From positions 4,347 to 68,346 of the forward strand of contig JAKCWW010000927.1 in the NCBI GenBank assembly GCA_026260175.1: a stretch of 64,000 bases of DNA, written 5' to 3'. The stretch comes from Reticulitermes lucifugus (Eukaryota; Arthropoda; Insecta; Blattodea; Rhinotermitidae). The position numbers were made by a program, and so were the translations under genes. The notes under the pieces were generated by a model. The model searched no databases, was not told the origin of the DNA, and was given only the letters and a program-made list of their open reading frames with translations. Shown here piece after piece: positions 12,270-24,426 of this stretch. Position 1 is the stretch's first letter. Every line of letters starts with the position of its first letter.

Positions 12270-12364
12270 CCGCCATGGCTCAGGCGGTTAGTCGCCGGCC
12301 TCTCACCGCGGAGGTCTGGGTTCGATCCCGGCTCGGTCCATGTGGGATTTTTGGTAGACTGGGG
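12270..12364 (+). mobile_element. SINE-A, 5' part, split by a SINE-B insertion
   Basis: Starts CCGCCATGGCTCAGGCGG and has A box TGGCTCAGGCGGTTAG, the stem block CGCCGGCCTCTCACCGCGG and B box GGTTCGATCCC. It breaks off after CATGTGGGATTTTTGGTAGA. The expected continuation (GTGGCACTGGGACAGG) resumes at about 12846, so a later element landed inside this copy. Confidence 0.85.
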
Positions 12365-12842
12365 GGTCGACCTCGGTGGACTAGTGGTTAGCGTGCTCGC
12401 CACTGGACCCAAGGTTCGCGGGTNNNNNNNNNNNNNNNNNNNNNNNNNNNNNNNNNNNNNNNNNNNNNNNNNNNNNNNNNNNNNNNNNNNNNNNNNNNNN
12501 NNNNNNNNNNNNNNNNNNNNNNNNNNNNNNNNNNNNNNNNNNNNNNNNNNNNNNNNNNNNNNNNNNNNNNNNNNNNNNNNNNNNNNNNNNNNNNNNNNNN
12601 NNNNNNNNNNNNNNNNNNNNNNNNNNNNNNNNNNNNNNNNNNNNNNNNNNNNNNNNNNNNNNNNNNNNNNNNNNNNNNNNNNNNNNNNNNNNNNNNNNNN
12701 NNNNNNNNNNNNNNNNNNNNNNNNNNNNNNNNNNNNNNNNNNNNNNNNNNNNNNNNNNNNNNNNNNNNNNNNNNNNNNAGAGGAGGCAAGAGGAGGCCCG
12801 GGCCCATATAGGGCTGTTGAGCCATGGTTATTATATTATATT
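12365..12842 (+). mobile_element. SINE-B nested in SINE-A, with assembly gap
   Basis: The left piece carries a different tRNA-like head (GGTGGACTAGTGGTTAGCG as A box, GTTCGCGGGT entering the B box). The right piece (12779-12826) is the SINE-B tail, with GAGGAGGCCCGGGCCC and GGGCTGTTGAGCCATGG, followed by a TTATATTATA-rich end. Its middle is unknown. The nesting gives a relative age: SINE-A first, SINE-B later. Confidence 0.75.
12424..12778. other. Sequence gap, 355 N
   Basis: A run of 355 unknown bases within the nested SINE-B. The full SINE-B at 45046-45306 is about 260 bp, so about 180 bp of element could sit here plus extra sequence. The size may be an estimate. Confidence 0.95.
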
Positions 12843-13030
12843 ATAATGTGGCACTGGGACAGGTTTTTCCCGAGTACTTCGGTTTTCCCCTGTCAATGTA
12901 ATTCCACCGGTGCTCCATACACGTAAAAACGGAAAAAACTAATCATCTTCATCATAGGGTTGCATAATAAGCCTCAAGGCCGCGGTGCGTCCGTAGCATC
13001 TGCTGCGGGGCCCTTCATCACAAAAAAAAC
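12843..13030 (+). mobile_element. SINE-A, 3' part after nested SINE-B
   Basis: Continues the SINE-A interrupted at 12364: GTGGCACTGGGACAGG, TCGGTTTTCCCCTGTCAATG, CACCGGTGCTCCAT, CATCTTCATCATAGGGTTGC, GGTGCGTCCGTAGCATCTGC and a short A-run near 13022. These blocks match 15601-15780 in order and spacing, which proves the split. Confidence 0.85.
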
Positions 13031-15484
13031 CGCGTTCTTCGTGTTCTTCATTATTCTCTCCAGGCACATGTTAGGCTGCTGTCTTGAAACCATAAATGGG
13101 CCCGTAATGTGACGGAGTGGCATAATATTCACACGCTAAAGTGCTGGGTCTTTCGTCATGCGAATATCTTTAATATGCCTTTCAACGTTTTACACAGCAC
13201 ACGTTCTAAGATTTCTCCGTATTTTCGAACAGATTTATAGCATATTCTTATTGTCCCGTGTTTTTTGCGTGGAAGATACTTTATCCATATCTTGTAAACG
13301 GATTTGCAATCGATCACGACTTTCTTTTGTTTTCTCTATATCTTAATAACGTAACTCTGGTGTCTTGACCGTTACTTCCTTCTATCTCTCTGCTGCCGTC
13401 TGATGGTGCTGTAGTAAATAACCTATATATTCTTTTGGTTTCCATGGAAACAAAGTGTTATCTCACTGACAAACCAAGTTCTGTCACAAATATGTTATAT
13501 GTTGCGACAGGACACCATCGCATGTTTGCCATACCCATCTCAGTCACTTTTAGACCGTCATCTTCCATTTCGATTCTGCATAAAGTTATGGCACATAAAA
13601 CAGTTATTAAACAAATTAATATAAAAAGTTTAAAACTGATTAAATATATAATTCAATGTTGCAGAATCCTTCGTGAGGAGCTAACAATCATTAGACAACT
13701 CAAGAAATAATTTCCTTTTAGGAAACTGTCCAGTTTCTTTGCAGTGTTCACAACAGGCCATAACTGATACCTCTTCTGATCCATGTGAATCAAATTCTCA
13801 CTGTTTCACACTGTTACTTAAAGACTTAAAAATCCACGTTAATATTACACATCTTCGAAGAAGTCTTTTTTTTTAGGTCTTCCAACCGAAGCTTTGCAGG
13901 CACTTCCGATATATTCCCTATGTCCTACATAAATTGCCCATCTTATTCTCCAGCAGTATTTCCCTTAACTAAATTCAACAGCATTGTCCAAATTATTGGC
14001 GGTTTGGTGTTAAATGAAGAGGAATTCGAAGAATGAACAAGTGTTGGGAGTGTAGGAGCGAGCGGTGTAATTTAGCGCCCAAGTTCTTCGCGCGAGGAAG
14101 GAAAGGAATTACTCTCTGTCACCACACCGGTAGAGCCTGACGGTTCCTTTATCTTGATAGTACTGTAGATGGGCCTGTTGTTTCCTGTCCTTGGGAGGAG
14201 CAGTCCAGTAGATATGCAGGAAACGCCACATCGGGATCAACTGTGCAGTGTGTTGGTTCCGGCGGAATAAATTTGTCTACTTAGGCCTAAAATTGACATT
14301 TGCATGACAGTAACAAAATCCGTGAGGAGGATTTCGCCTTGAAGAGCTAAATAGTTGCTGAGGTGGTTAAGAAATACCACATCTCTATGAAACCCTGGGG
14401 TTCATTTTCCTGTTCACAGAAGCCCGTCATGGCTTCCTGTATAAAGCGGCAGTAATTTAGCCCGTATACTCATATCTTACTTACTGATAATCCATTTTAG
14501 TATTATCCTTGTAGTGTACGTTGGGGGTGTAGTACTGGTGGCAACTCAACCTGAGCGGATTTCTTGATATCTTGTACGTTGAAAACTAACGAACTTCAAT
14601 GGCAGCGCCCTATAGGTTTCATTTGCAAGTGTCTAACTGCACACGTATACTGTAAATCGTTCTTGGTATTGTCTTTATCTGCAATCGCAAAAATCTAAAT
14701 GAATCATCGTCAAATTCTGCACTCCACTGCACCCACTGTCACACAGTCTTAATGTCTTTGCCTACTCATATTTGTCTACTTAGTTTCCATCCATTCTTAT
14801 TGGGTAATTACCACTTCGAAAACAGTATCAACATCACAGTAAATAATGCAAGGAAAGGAGCAAATGAAACCGGAAATACGTAACGCAAACAAAATATAAA
14901 ATACTCGTCATTTGTAAGTAACTGCAAACGCAAAGTGTAACAAGCTTCCATGTGCTAATTGCGGGATATGTTACGTAAGGCAGAACGAGCCGTCTTTTAA
15001 CAGAAAAAGAGCAAATTCCCCTTGGCCTGTTTGTTATTTGTCTGAGAAATTTTTCCAGTTTTCTGTCTTCTGTAATTTACGCTAAACTTCTTGATACACC
15101 GTTGGCAAACTTGTTACGCCACTCTTAGATTTTCCAAGCGATCTTTTCCATTTACACTTTCATTCAAAGATTGTTTGTCAGGTGAGTGGACGTTTTCTTT
15201 TAATAGCAATTGCTTTAGCTACGTACGTCTTTACATCGAACTGCTCACCAAAAGGTAGGTAGGACCTCCCCGTGCCCATTACTGTGAAGATTACTGTCGT
15301 CTGGTGTGTGACGACGTGCAGTCCGATAGTACTATAGTGAGCAGTTTGATTGCAAACACTGATATGTTTCTACCAGAAATCACGTCGTCACATTAAATAA
15401 GCTTGTAATCCTCATACTAAAAAATATTTTATTGAATTGAAAGGGACTTTGTAGATCTTTCATCGATGACTGAGCGATGACATC
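13031..15484. other. AT-rich spacer, nothing recognised
   Basis: About 2.5 kb without a supported gene. Frames such as 13435-13710 (91 codons) have no domain and no splice-bounded structure I can defend. No element of the families described here is recognised. Confidence 0.5.
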
Positions 15485-15497
15485 AACATTATTCCTT

Positions 15498-15780
15498 ATA
15501 GGCCGTGCGATGGCTCAGGCGGTTAGTCGCCGGCCTTCCACTGCGGAGGCCCGGGTTCGATCCCTGGTCAGTCCATGTGGGGTTTGTGGTTGACAAAGTG
15601 GCACTGGGACAGGTTTTTCTCCGAGTTGTCGGTTTTCCCCTGTCAATTTCATTCCACTGGTGCTCCATTACTTGTAAAACGTGGTAAAAAATTGCTCATC
15701 TTCATCACAAGGTTGCACAAAAAGCCTTAAGGCTGTGGTGCGTCCGTAGCATCTGCTGTGGGACCCTTCACCATTTAAAA
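15498..15780 (+). mobile_element. SINE-A, full length, 13-bp TSD
   Basis: The reference copy for the family. It starts GGCCGTGCGATGGCTCAGG and carries A box TGGCTCAGGCGGTTAG and B box GGTTCGATCCC. The tRNA-unrelated body contains GTGGCACTGGGACAGG, CGGTTTTCCCCTGTCAATT, CACTGGTGCTCCATTAC, CATCTTCATCACAAGGTTGC and GGTGCGTCCGTAGCATCTGC, with a short A-rich end. The direct repeats AACATTATTCCTT at 15485-15497 and 15781-15793 are perfect. Termite tRNA-derived SINEs of this general kind have been published (Talua-type); whether this is one needs comparison. Confidence 0.92.
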
Positions 15781-15793
15781 AACATTATTCCTT

Positions 15794-18514
15794 TAATCAT
15801 AACATCCTTATTTTTTGCCAAATTAAAAACAAACTTTTTATGGGTATAAGGGTAGGAGTGGGAAGGAGGATGTTGAGCTGGGTTTATTCATTATCTAATT
15901 AGGTCCCTTGACACAAATGTACAGTCATGTTGTTCTGTAAGCTAGTGTTCTGAGTAACATTTTCGGATCCTAATTTAACATCTTATAAGGGGGAAACTGG
16001 AGCACGGCGTTCCAGAATTGAGAATTATCTTCTTAGACTTAGCTTCAGCAGCGTTTCCTTCAAAACGGATGTGTCGTCGGCAAGAAGTGCAAGGCTAAAT
16101 CTTGTGGGCGTCTAGTAAGATCGCGTCAGTTGTTGGGGATGCATGTGGATTAGGATCCGAGTGCGCCGAGTAGTGCTCTGAGAATATGTCGTAACTTTCT
16201 AGATGTATCTTCCCTAAGACAGGAGTGATGTAAAGAAATGTTGCTTGCACGGGACCACATGTCTACTTTTAAGAATGCCACACTCTTTGGTTTAGTGTAT
16301 TTGGTATTTCTGGAATCTCATTTCATATAGGTTGTGCCAGTAACATGAATACGTTTGTTAACCCACAAGTTTCTGGCAACGTTATATCATATTTGGTATC
16401 ATTTACTTCGTCGGATTTGCCAAGACCTTGTGTTAAAATGACGATGATGATGATGATGATAATAATAATAATAATAATAATAACAACAACAAAATACTAA
16501 GTTTTCCTTCCAAAATGGAAAAAGAGGCTTTTGAAATCAACATGCTGTCCGCTTTGTGTGGATCGAGGGTCTGTATGTCCCTTTATTTTAACTTTTGAAC
16601 CAAATTACCGATTTCCTCGAAATTTGGAGTGAATTTTATCATCGTGAAAGATGTCCTACGCCGTCATTTTTTATTTCCTGAAATCTCTAATAACAATGCG
16701 AGGGACTAGCAGACTTCTGAGACGGCAAGGGCACTGGCGAAATGAGGTGTGCTTATAAACTTTTAGAAATATGCAGCCTTCTTAAGGTAATATGTTTACT
16801 GAATTTAATATAACATTATGGAGGACGTGTGAAATTTCTCGTAAGATTTTGGTTTGATGTCGGTGAATAAATAATTAATTAACTGGGAAATTTGTTACGG
16901 CGATGAGCACAAACATGCATAAGATTTTTATAAGCCAAGAAATACAGAGTTGGTGACGATGAGAAGTTTTAATATGTTAATTTATTAGGCCATAAATTCT
17001 TTACAGAAGTGAAATAACACCACAACAATAAGGATGCTAATAGGTACATAGGCCTGCGGCTACATAACAGGAAGTGGGCACTGAGTTCTGCCCGTAACTC
17101 CTTGCAGTTACGTACAGCCAGCAACAATTGATAATCATACGTAGCTTGACATCTGCTAAATGTCGGACTGTCAAAATCGGCTTACGACTTCCTGCGGTCG
17201 TAGTTCATTTGTGCCATTCGCGTCGCAATTACGGGTTACGTTTCAGATTCTGTTCGTCTGGTAGCGCAATTGAATTTCGCACGTCATTCATAAAACAAAT
17301 TAACCCCTAGAACGAGACAGAAAATTCAGAGCTCAAAAATGGAATTGAATTTCGCCCATCACAAAATTAACTCTCGTTTGTCCCAGAGTCCCGAAGCCGA
17401 TAAAGGTACATCCATTAGGCCTATTGCCAAATGTAAAATCAATTTTTCGTGCCTTTATCAGGATGGATGTGCAATCCATGCAGTTGAAACGCATCAGTTT
17501 CTAGCATTATTTGACCAGATCATATGCATCATTAAAGCGGTTGGTATAATTAATTGAATAATAAGCTCATTGGACCGAAATTATATTTGGCCCATGAAAT
17601 TCGCTGTATGATTTTGTGGCTGTGAATTGGGTAATTCTATTCCTTCAACACTAGAAGTTTTGAAGCAAGTGACACTAATTGCAGTGTAGTGCGTGTGTGA
17701 CGTTGTTGAGTGATGATGTGTGTGTAACTGCGTGGAAGGTGATGGTGTCAGCGGTGAAATTAGTATTTTATTTTACAAAACTTCCTGAAATAAAGAAAAT
17801 ATAAGTAAGTCTGTAACGGGAAGGCTGAAGAAAACTGCGTATGGCCTAATTAGTAGATTCACATTTGTCAAATAATGAGGTGAATGCATAAAGAAGAAAG
17901 ACGGGCAGAATGGGAGTTGAAAAAATACATAAACTCGTCGTCAGGAAATCTAAAAAATTTCGAACATGTAGGCGTAGATGGGAGGTTAATAATGAAATAA
18001 ATGTTAAAGGAATGGGGTGGAAATATGTGATGAAGTTATCCTGTTCTGAATAAAAGCCATTAACGAGCCTTTATATTGTATAAAGTTATAAATTTTAAAA
18101 GTTATATGGCTGTTCTCTTCAAATCCAAAATTCAAGCGTCATTGTAGCGTTGAGGCTTGAAAAGCGCTACAGAATTGAACTCAGTAGTACTGTCGGAAAC
18201 TATTTCGTTGACATTTCAATGGGAAATTTGTTACTGAAACTGTGTACACTGCGAGGTCATCTGAGGATTAAAGCTATCTCTCTGACAATGACAATTCCCC
18301 GTAAGTGAAAATATGCACGTGTCGAGGCTGTTTGGTCAATACTGCCATATGTAGGACAGTGACAGTAATTACGTTCTCTGTGAGTGAATAATAGACTACA
18401 CTACGCCAGTTAGTCATAAACTGTCTCCTACTAGATCAGTACCTTTTTTATATTCTTTATGCATCGTATTATTATTATTATTATGTATTTGTGCGTGCTG
18501 CGAAGGTACGGTAT
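15794..18514. other. Spacer with a GAT/AAT microsatellite
   Basis: AT-rich, no gene supported. Frames at 17128-17310 and 17339-17557 are adjacent but unrelated to any family I know. A compound microsatellite lies at 16442-16492. Confidence 0.5.
16442..16492. repeat. Compound microsatellite (GAT)n(AAT)n(AAC)n
   Basis: Starts with GATGATGATGATGATGAT, changes to AATAATAATAATAAT and ends with AACAACAAC. A transition between triplets differing by one base suggests slippage after point change. Confidence 0.95.
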
Positions 18515-18660
18515 ATGGGGAAAGGGTTGGAAGGCGTGTGGGAGAGCAGAGATGCAGCTCGATTTAATGTTAACCTCAGCACTAGATGGAGGTGAGTGGT
18601 CAGCTTCACGCCCCGGCCGTTTACACCCGAAGAAGGAGCCCCCTGTACCCAATAAATAGA
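18515..18660 (-). mobile_element. SINE-C (subtype 2), 5'-truncated
   Basis: On the minus strand: GGGTACAGGGGGCTCC, CTTCGGGTGTAAACGGCC, GGGGCGTGAAGCTGACCACT, CACCTCCATCTAGTGCTGAG and then a tail differing from subtype 1. One frame reads KRPGREADHSPPSSAEV, a translation I recall as recurring in arthropod predictions. The 5' half is absent. No TSD is seen. Confidence 0.75.
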
Positions 18661-20304
18661 GGCCTACGAATTTAGATTAAATAGTTATTCGTTATGTCCT
18701 TCTTTCAGCAGTACTTCCAACTCGGTGTCGGAATTTGAACCAGATACTAATAATACCGCATATAAAACACAGCAAAAAGAATGTGGTGCCGTTACACTGG
18801 GGAGGCAGACTGTAACAAGCATCTAAGACAGCGGCCGACTGGTATGGAAACGTACATGTACTTGCACGAAAAACTGATGGAAGGAAGAACTGCATAAAGG
18901 GGGAGAAAGAGGAAATAATAATGGGCAGAAGGAAGACGGAAGGAAGTATGGAAACGAGTAATAAGGCAGGAGGAAGAAAGTAAGAAGGGGAGGCATCAAT
19001 AAAGAAAGGAGAAAGAACAAACTAAGCAAACTTTAAGGGACAAAGTGAAAGTAAAGGATGCTGTATTTTCTTCAGTTAAATTTTCTGCAAGGCGGATCCC
19101 TGTATCCTGATTATGTTAATAACAAGGGGAATAAGAGAAAAATTCTTTAAATTTGTGAAGACTTGTGTCCAAATTCAAGTCACTCCAACTCATTCTGCAA
19201 GTGGAAGTAAGTCCGTCTGGCCATCTTTGCATTGAGTCACCATCCCCCCCACCCCGGGGGGGAGGGGCTGCTCAAGACCAGATCTTACTAAGTAGTGAGT
19301 CTATAGACTGCCGTCCGAGTCGTCTTGGGGCTTCCTGTCAGGCAAGACGACAGGCCTGGCCTTTGAAGACTGATAGGCCTATTCTTCTACTTACACATAA
19401 AACTCCGTTTCCTACTTCACAGAAAAAACAGTTCGTATCCGTTAGAGAGGCCAGCTGGTAAATTCTGTTTATGGAAATAGTCAATAAGAATTACACAAAA
19501 CGCATAAGTGCATTGTGTGATAAAATGCAGGTTTTTAATGTTACAGTAAGTGGTGCCTATAATTACCACTAAGCTTTAAATAGTTAACAGTCGATCCAAG
19601 CAAATGCCTAGAAATAAATAAATAATGAGTCATTTACAACATTGACATTCAAGACAGATAAAGTGTAACAAATCACTTTTTAAAGACTTCAGTACTCGTA
19701 CATAAACATAACTGCAGTTAACTATGGACTTCAGGATAAATTCATGTTATCAGTTTTAATATTAAGCTATAGGAAGGCATCGTTTCGTGGGGCTATGAAA
19801 CTTGGTATTGCACTTTGAGAGAACAGCGAATTATGAGGATCTGAAAATAAAGCTTTGTAGGGCATACAGATGATGTATGTGGGGGTTGGAGGAGCAGCTG
19901 TGCGATGTTCAATAGTGCTCCTATTGTTAGACTGTAGCTGTAAAGTGAATCTCCGTGAGAGCCGATGGTTTGTTGTTGGTGGCGGTGATCATTTGGCTCC
20001 CGTTAACAGGACATCACCGTCAGCATTTCTGCCTCGTAATAGGGAATTCATGGTTTCGAGTACTAATCTGAAGGCTGGCGTTTCTGGGCTTCTTTGGGAT
20101 TGCATTCAGTCGGTTCAGAATAAATTTTGGAGTAATTTTAATAGACTGCAGTCGCGCCCTTTTGTGTCCATAGGCGTGCCTAATTATCGTCCGATTCTAC
20201 TTATGCCGCTGCATTTCACAAAACTCGTATGACAACAGATGATCTGTTGCAGTGTAAATTATAACAAATATGATAATAATTATTATAATAAATTATACCG
20301 TTAC
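18661..20304. other. Spacer with purine-rich tract and C/G run
   Basis: No gene supported. Bases 18878-19020 are strongly purine-rich on the plus strand (GGAAGGAAG, GAGAAAGAGGAAA, GGAGGAAGAAAG). At 19243-19267 a C-run meets a G-run (CCCCCCCACCCCGGGGGGGA), a short self-complementary tract. The frame at 19870-20232 (120 codons) has no domain. Confidence 0.5.
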
Positions 20305-20314
20305 ATAATCCTAT

Positions 20315-20596
20315 TTCTTTCTTTCTTTCTTTCTTTCTTAGGTTGACCTCTTTCTACCTACTCATTGTAGGTGTAGACGGGTATTGTTGCACTTGATCAC
20401 ACTCAGTGAGTCATACACACTGGGTAGGACTCCCCTGGACGAGGGATCGGCCCATTGCAGAGCTCCTCTTCCTGCACAACATACAACAGTCACAAGAGAC
20501 ATACATCCATGCCCCCGGTGGGATTTTAATCCACAATCCCAGCAAGCGAGCGGCCGCAGACCTGCGCCTTAGACCGCGCGGCCACCGGGATCGGCC
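20315..20596 (-). mobile_element. SINE-B variant with AGAA-repeat tail
   Basis: On the minus strand the element begins GGCCGATCCCGGTGGCCGCG and has the A-box region CGCGGTCTAAGGCGCAGG and a decayed B box. It continues through TCTCTTGTGACTGTTG and TCGTCCAGGGGAGTCCTACC and ends in AAGAAAGAAAGAAAGAAAG. Near-identical direct repeats, ATAATCCTAT at 20305-20314 and ATAATTCTAT at 20597-20606, flank it. It shares the head and middle with 45046-45306 but not the GAGCCAT tail. Confidence 0.85.
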
Positions 20597-20606
20597 ATAA
20601 TTCTAT

Positions 20607-22147
20607 ACAGTTCTCAGTTTTGTTCATGAGGATGGAATGCAATTAGACACAGGCAGTAAAACACAATGGTTTCGAAACTGGAGAACATTACTAATACGCT
20701 GCATACAGTTACTTCAGGTGATGGGTTCTTCAACGGGTGTGTTAGCAAGTCACCTACCGTGAGGTCACAGAAGAAAGTACCGTGGCTCCACTACTTACAC
20801 TCTTTCGCTTGCCCCTTAGGCGCAATATTTTATGTTATCTCCCTCCAGTCATCAAGGCATTCGGTTGACACGTATCTTTAAAGCGATAACCTTCGCTAGC
20901 GAAAAGCTATTTTGCCTACTTGAGGTAGGCCAGAGGGTCTGGAGTGGCGGCAGAAGGCATAAAACAGTAGGCAGAGTGCGGTAAGACTCGGGCGCATTCA
21001 TCCCACATCATTTCCCTGGTCTCGGTAGAGGCTACGCTCTCTACGCCCGTAAATAACTATCAATGCACGACAAAAAACAAATTCAAAATATAAATCTAAG
21101 GTAACTTAATTTTTATAGTGGCATTTCCTACATATCGGATGAAAAGGCTAGTCCTATACCACAATATTTCGGCCGCCTGTTTCTTATTTATGGTACTGGC
21201 TTAACATGTGAAAGTGAGGCTGGCATCAAAGTAGAAAGGCACGTTGTTCAGTCTGTTCTAACAACTTTTGAACGACAGTGTCCAGTTATAAAATTTTGTT
21301 ATGTTTATACCATGTGTTTTCGATATAGACACATGACGTGGTTATTTCATAAGGATCTCTTTGAAGGATTAATGATAAAATATCGTTTTTTTCTTATTGT
21401 ATATCTATAGAAGCGATGTTAATTCTTCCCCATTGATTTCAGGTAGCACGCATCATATTTCCTGTAGGTATGATGGTAGGATAAAAACTTAATTACTGTA
21501 ATTTCCGTAGATTGAACGATAAAACACCATTCTTTATAAAGATAGATGCTCATGTTTTTGTTAGGAAGGAAAACATGGCTTCCGTATTGAACGTCCATGA
21601 TTGAGTTGCTGTAGAAAAGAACAAAGACCAGTCCAGACACAATAACGCTGTTTATGACTCGCACACACAAAGTTTGAAACAAGTCTTTCCCGGCACGCAG
21701 TGTTTTTAAAACACAATTAATCTTTTGGTTTATTTATCAAAAGCGTTTCCTTTTTAAAATAAACCACACAGTTTCGCAGCAGGAAGTGTGTTAGTAGCTG
21801 GCTACTCTACAAAACAAACTTCATTCCATTATGGGGCATTACGGTGTGTCTCACCTCACAGAGCTCTGCGGTCAAAGTGCTCACACAGTACAAGCATGGC
21901 GCTTGTTCAAAATATGTTTGTTGCACGGTGATTTATTTTGTTCTTCTGCGCAATGAAATAGAGGCTTAATGAATGTGGCTGTATTTTGTAATAATCTACG
22001 TCTTGCTGTTTTAGTTTCGTCTTAGGTTATTTATCGACACTATTACATTTGCTGAGGCTTAATGTCTGTCGGCTGATTTAAGCCTTTAAAGCCTAGTGGT
22101 TACTATATGCCAATAGTTTTAAAATTAAAAATTCTGCGTTTTATTTT
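20607..22147. other. AT-rich spacer, nothing recognised
   Basis: No supported gene and none of the repeat families described here. Minus-strand frame 21419-21682 (87 codons) has a hydrophobic patch but no other evidence. Confidence 0.5.
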
Positions 22148-22242
22148 GTTCTCAGAATAAGCCTCGATTATTTCCGTACACGGGATTAACTGATTGATTT
22201 TTATAACCCAGACGGAGTGTGTTTACTTCACGGTACGCGCCG
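22148..22242 (-). repeat. Short interspersed repeat, partner at 26702
   Basis: Reverse complemented, it reads CTCCGTCTGGGTTATAAAAA, CAGTTAATCCCGTGTACGG and CTTATTCTGAGAACAAAA. This matches 26702-26795 in order and spacing over about 90 bp with roughly three quarters identity. The class is unknown and no ends or TSDs are clear. Confidence 0.6.
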
Positions 22243-22394
22243 TACATTTAAACGTAATTCAGGTGAATTCTAGTCTTTAAAGTGGACACAGTTACATTCC
22301 GTAGCGTGTTTGGATGCACAGCCATGAAGAGTGGTATTGCACATATATAAAACTTCATTGGAAATAAATTGCTGCCTGTACTTTTGAGCTAGTT

Positions 22395-22500
22395 TTTTGT
22401 TTTTTTTTGTTTTGGTTTTTGGTTAGTTGGTTGGTCAGTTATTTATAGTTAGTTTTTGGTTAATTGGTTTCTTTGTTAGTTTGTGTAGTAGGTTGTTTCG
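22395..22500. repeat. Irregular GTT/GGTT-rich low-complexity tract
   Basis: G and T only over long stretches (for example GGTTAGTTGGTTGGTCAGTT), without a fixed unit. A complementary AAC/CCAA-rich tract occurs at about 42965-43095. Confidence 0.7.
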
Positions 22501-22659
22501 TTACTGGAATAGCTTGAAGTGTTCAGATTCGTGAGGCCTCACACATGTTAAATTCCAGATATCTCCAGATCCTCCGAGAATTCTCCTTCTCTCTCATACG
22601 TAGTGTACTCCGTAGCGCTACTAATAGCACAATTAACTCTTAAAGAGCAGAATACTTAT

Positions 22660-22840
22660 TTAGAAGCTAGTAGTCGCTCAGCTGGTCAAGAAATATTTTG
22701 CTTATTTTTAAGCTCCTCACATTTAACAGATAAAATTTTGCATAAATTTCTGATCTCTCCGAAACGTGCTACAAACCGCACCCATTTCTTTCTTGATTTT
22801 ATCACAGTAATATTATTTAGAGGATATTACAAATTATGAG
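22660..22840 (+). repeat. Repeat-E, internally deleted copy
   Basis: Starts with TCGCTCAGCTGGTCAAGAAA, the same entry block as the copies at 49905 and 55568. It then jumps to the later part of the family, GCATAAATTTCTGATCTCTC, ACGTGCTACAAACCGCACCC and CTTGATTTTATCACAGTAAT. The middle present in 49905-50205 is missing. The repeat has no intact frame and unknown class. Confidence 0.6.
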
Positions 22841-23140
22841 GATCCGTATGCAATTTTCCCCATCCTCCTGCTTCTTCCTTTCTCTGAGTTCTAAACCTTT
22901 TTCTCAGAAATTTTCTCTGATGTATCCTCATTCTATGCTTTCCTCTGTGGGAAAAGTATAAAGTTTTACCTGTATAAATACAAGAACAGTTATCTGTACG
23001 TTTGCCTATTTTAATTAATAAGTTTCGAATTTAGATAGGTAGAGGAAAAAGGAGAGTCTGAACTGAGAAGTAAGTTGGCATGAATCAACGTAAAATTGCC
23101 CCGAGTTATGTACAGTGTGAGGCACTAAAATCTTCTCAGT
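22841..23140. other. Spacer, pyrimidine-rich in part
   Basis: A C/T-rich stretch at about 22858-22935; otherwise AT-rich with no feature. Confidence 0.5.
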
Positions 23141-23279
23141 CCATCAGCCGCGTCATGGTGGGGCCAAGCAGGAACATTGCGCGACTTTCTCGGTCTCCAC
23201 TGTCATTGATCCTAATGACGGAGACGGAGGAACTCTTGGAAACGTCAATTTCGGTGTCAATCATGACGCGGATAATCGG
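23141..23279. repeat. Imperfect 139-bp palindrome
   Basis: The left arm starts CCATCAGCCGCGTCATGGTG. The right arm, reverse complemented, starts CCGATTATCCGCGTCATGAT. At the centre GTCTCCACTGTCATTGATCC pairs with GATCCTAATGACGGAGAC. Arm identity is moderate, and best at the ends and centre. It is more GC-rich than its surroundings. A minus-strand frame crosses it (23136-23345), but a palindromic element explains the sequence better than an exon. Confidence 0.6.
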
Positions 23280-24426
23280 CCGAGAAATTTTAATGCCTTT
23301 GTTCTTCGTGATAGCTTCAGGTTTTGCATTCATATAAAATTTCATTGGAATAATTTGTACGGTAATTAGTACAAATTATGAGGACGTACAGATAGTAGTA
23401 GGCTGTAGAATATCTCTCAATTAAGCGCGAACATAATGGATTGATAGGACAAACAGAAAACATTAAAATTTGTCTTTATTTGAATTACACAAAACCTTCT
23501 TACCTCTTCCGACGTATTTCATACCATTAATATAGCATGACGGTTTCGTATTCCGTGCATTCAAGCATGTTTAGAACACGTTCCTGGTGACGCAGATGCT
23601 ACTGGTTGACGCCAGATATGAATTCCGTTCCGGACTTTAACTTTTGTCTTGTGGTCTTCATGTATGAACATTTTCCTTTTACTGAGATAGAGTCAAGCAT
23701 GCTTTCCTTATTCGTCTTGCCTTGAGGAGGCTCCAGTCGCAGTAGAGTTCCAAGTGGCAGGGGTGTGAGTTTCTCTGTCAACGTCTTGTTGAAGAGATGC
23801 AACACACACATAGTATCAGCTGAAGGATGAGCCAGAAATATAGCCACAGCACCTTATGATATAGCAAAGCGGTTTAAACTTTTCACTTTATTATGAATAG
23901 TCTGTAGTTTGTCAGAGTACCTGAGAACAGGATGCCGAGGAGAATTAAAAAAGGATGACAAAAACTGCATTGTGAGTGTCGTCACAGTTTGTATTCTTCT
24001 GCAAATATTGTTAGTGTAACAAAATATAGAAATAAATGATGGACGGGACATCAACATGCGTGGAAGAGTTAAGAAATACCTACAAAATGTTATTCGGAAT
24101 AGTAGCAAAAAATTAAAAAAAAGACTAGTGGATTTTGACAAAGTTTGGTGAAGATTTTAACAATTGGTACGCGGCATAGATATAATGTGGAAAGAAACTG
24201 AAAAATTTGTGGAAGAATTTATACGAAAATATTAAGGATGCCAGTGTTTGCAGCAAATTGAGTTTGGAGCTGATAAGAGACAATATGTAGATAAGTTTGT
24301 TTAGTGTGGTAGTACCATATTGGTTACAAAGATTCATGATTGTGTATAAAATTATTGGTGAAAGATAGAAAGATATAGAAACAGGATGTGTCTTCGAATT
24401 TGAGTGATTTTTAGGAGTCGGTGTTA
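23280..24426. other. AT-rich spacer, nothing recognised
   Basis: Frames on the minus strand (23854-24141, 24125-24337) are rich in F, L, S and I, as expected of AT-rich DNA, and carry no domain. Confidence 0.5.

Noticed and set aside
12342-12926. 194-codon frame across N
   Set aside because: Exists only because N are translated as X; both ends are SINE sequence.
15498-15575. Possible genuine tRNA gene from A and B boxes
   Set aside because: Part of a SINE with a long non-tRNA body and TSD; the head does not close into a full tRNA cloverleaf with the expected acceptor end.
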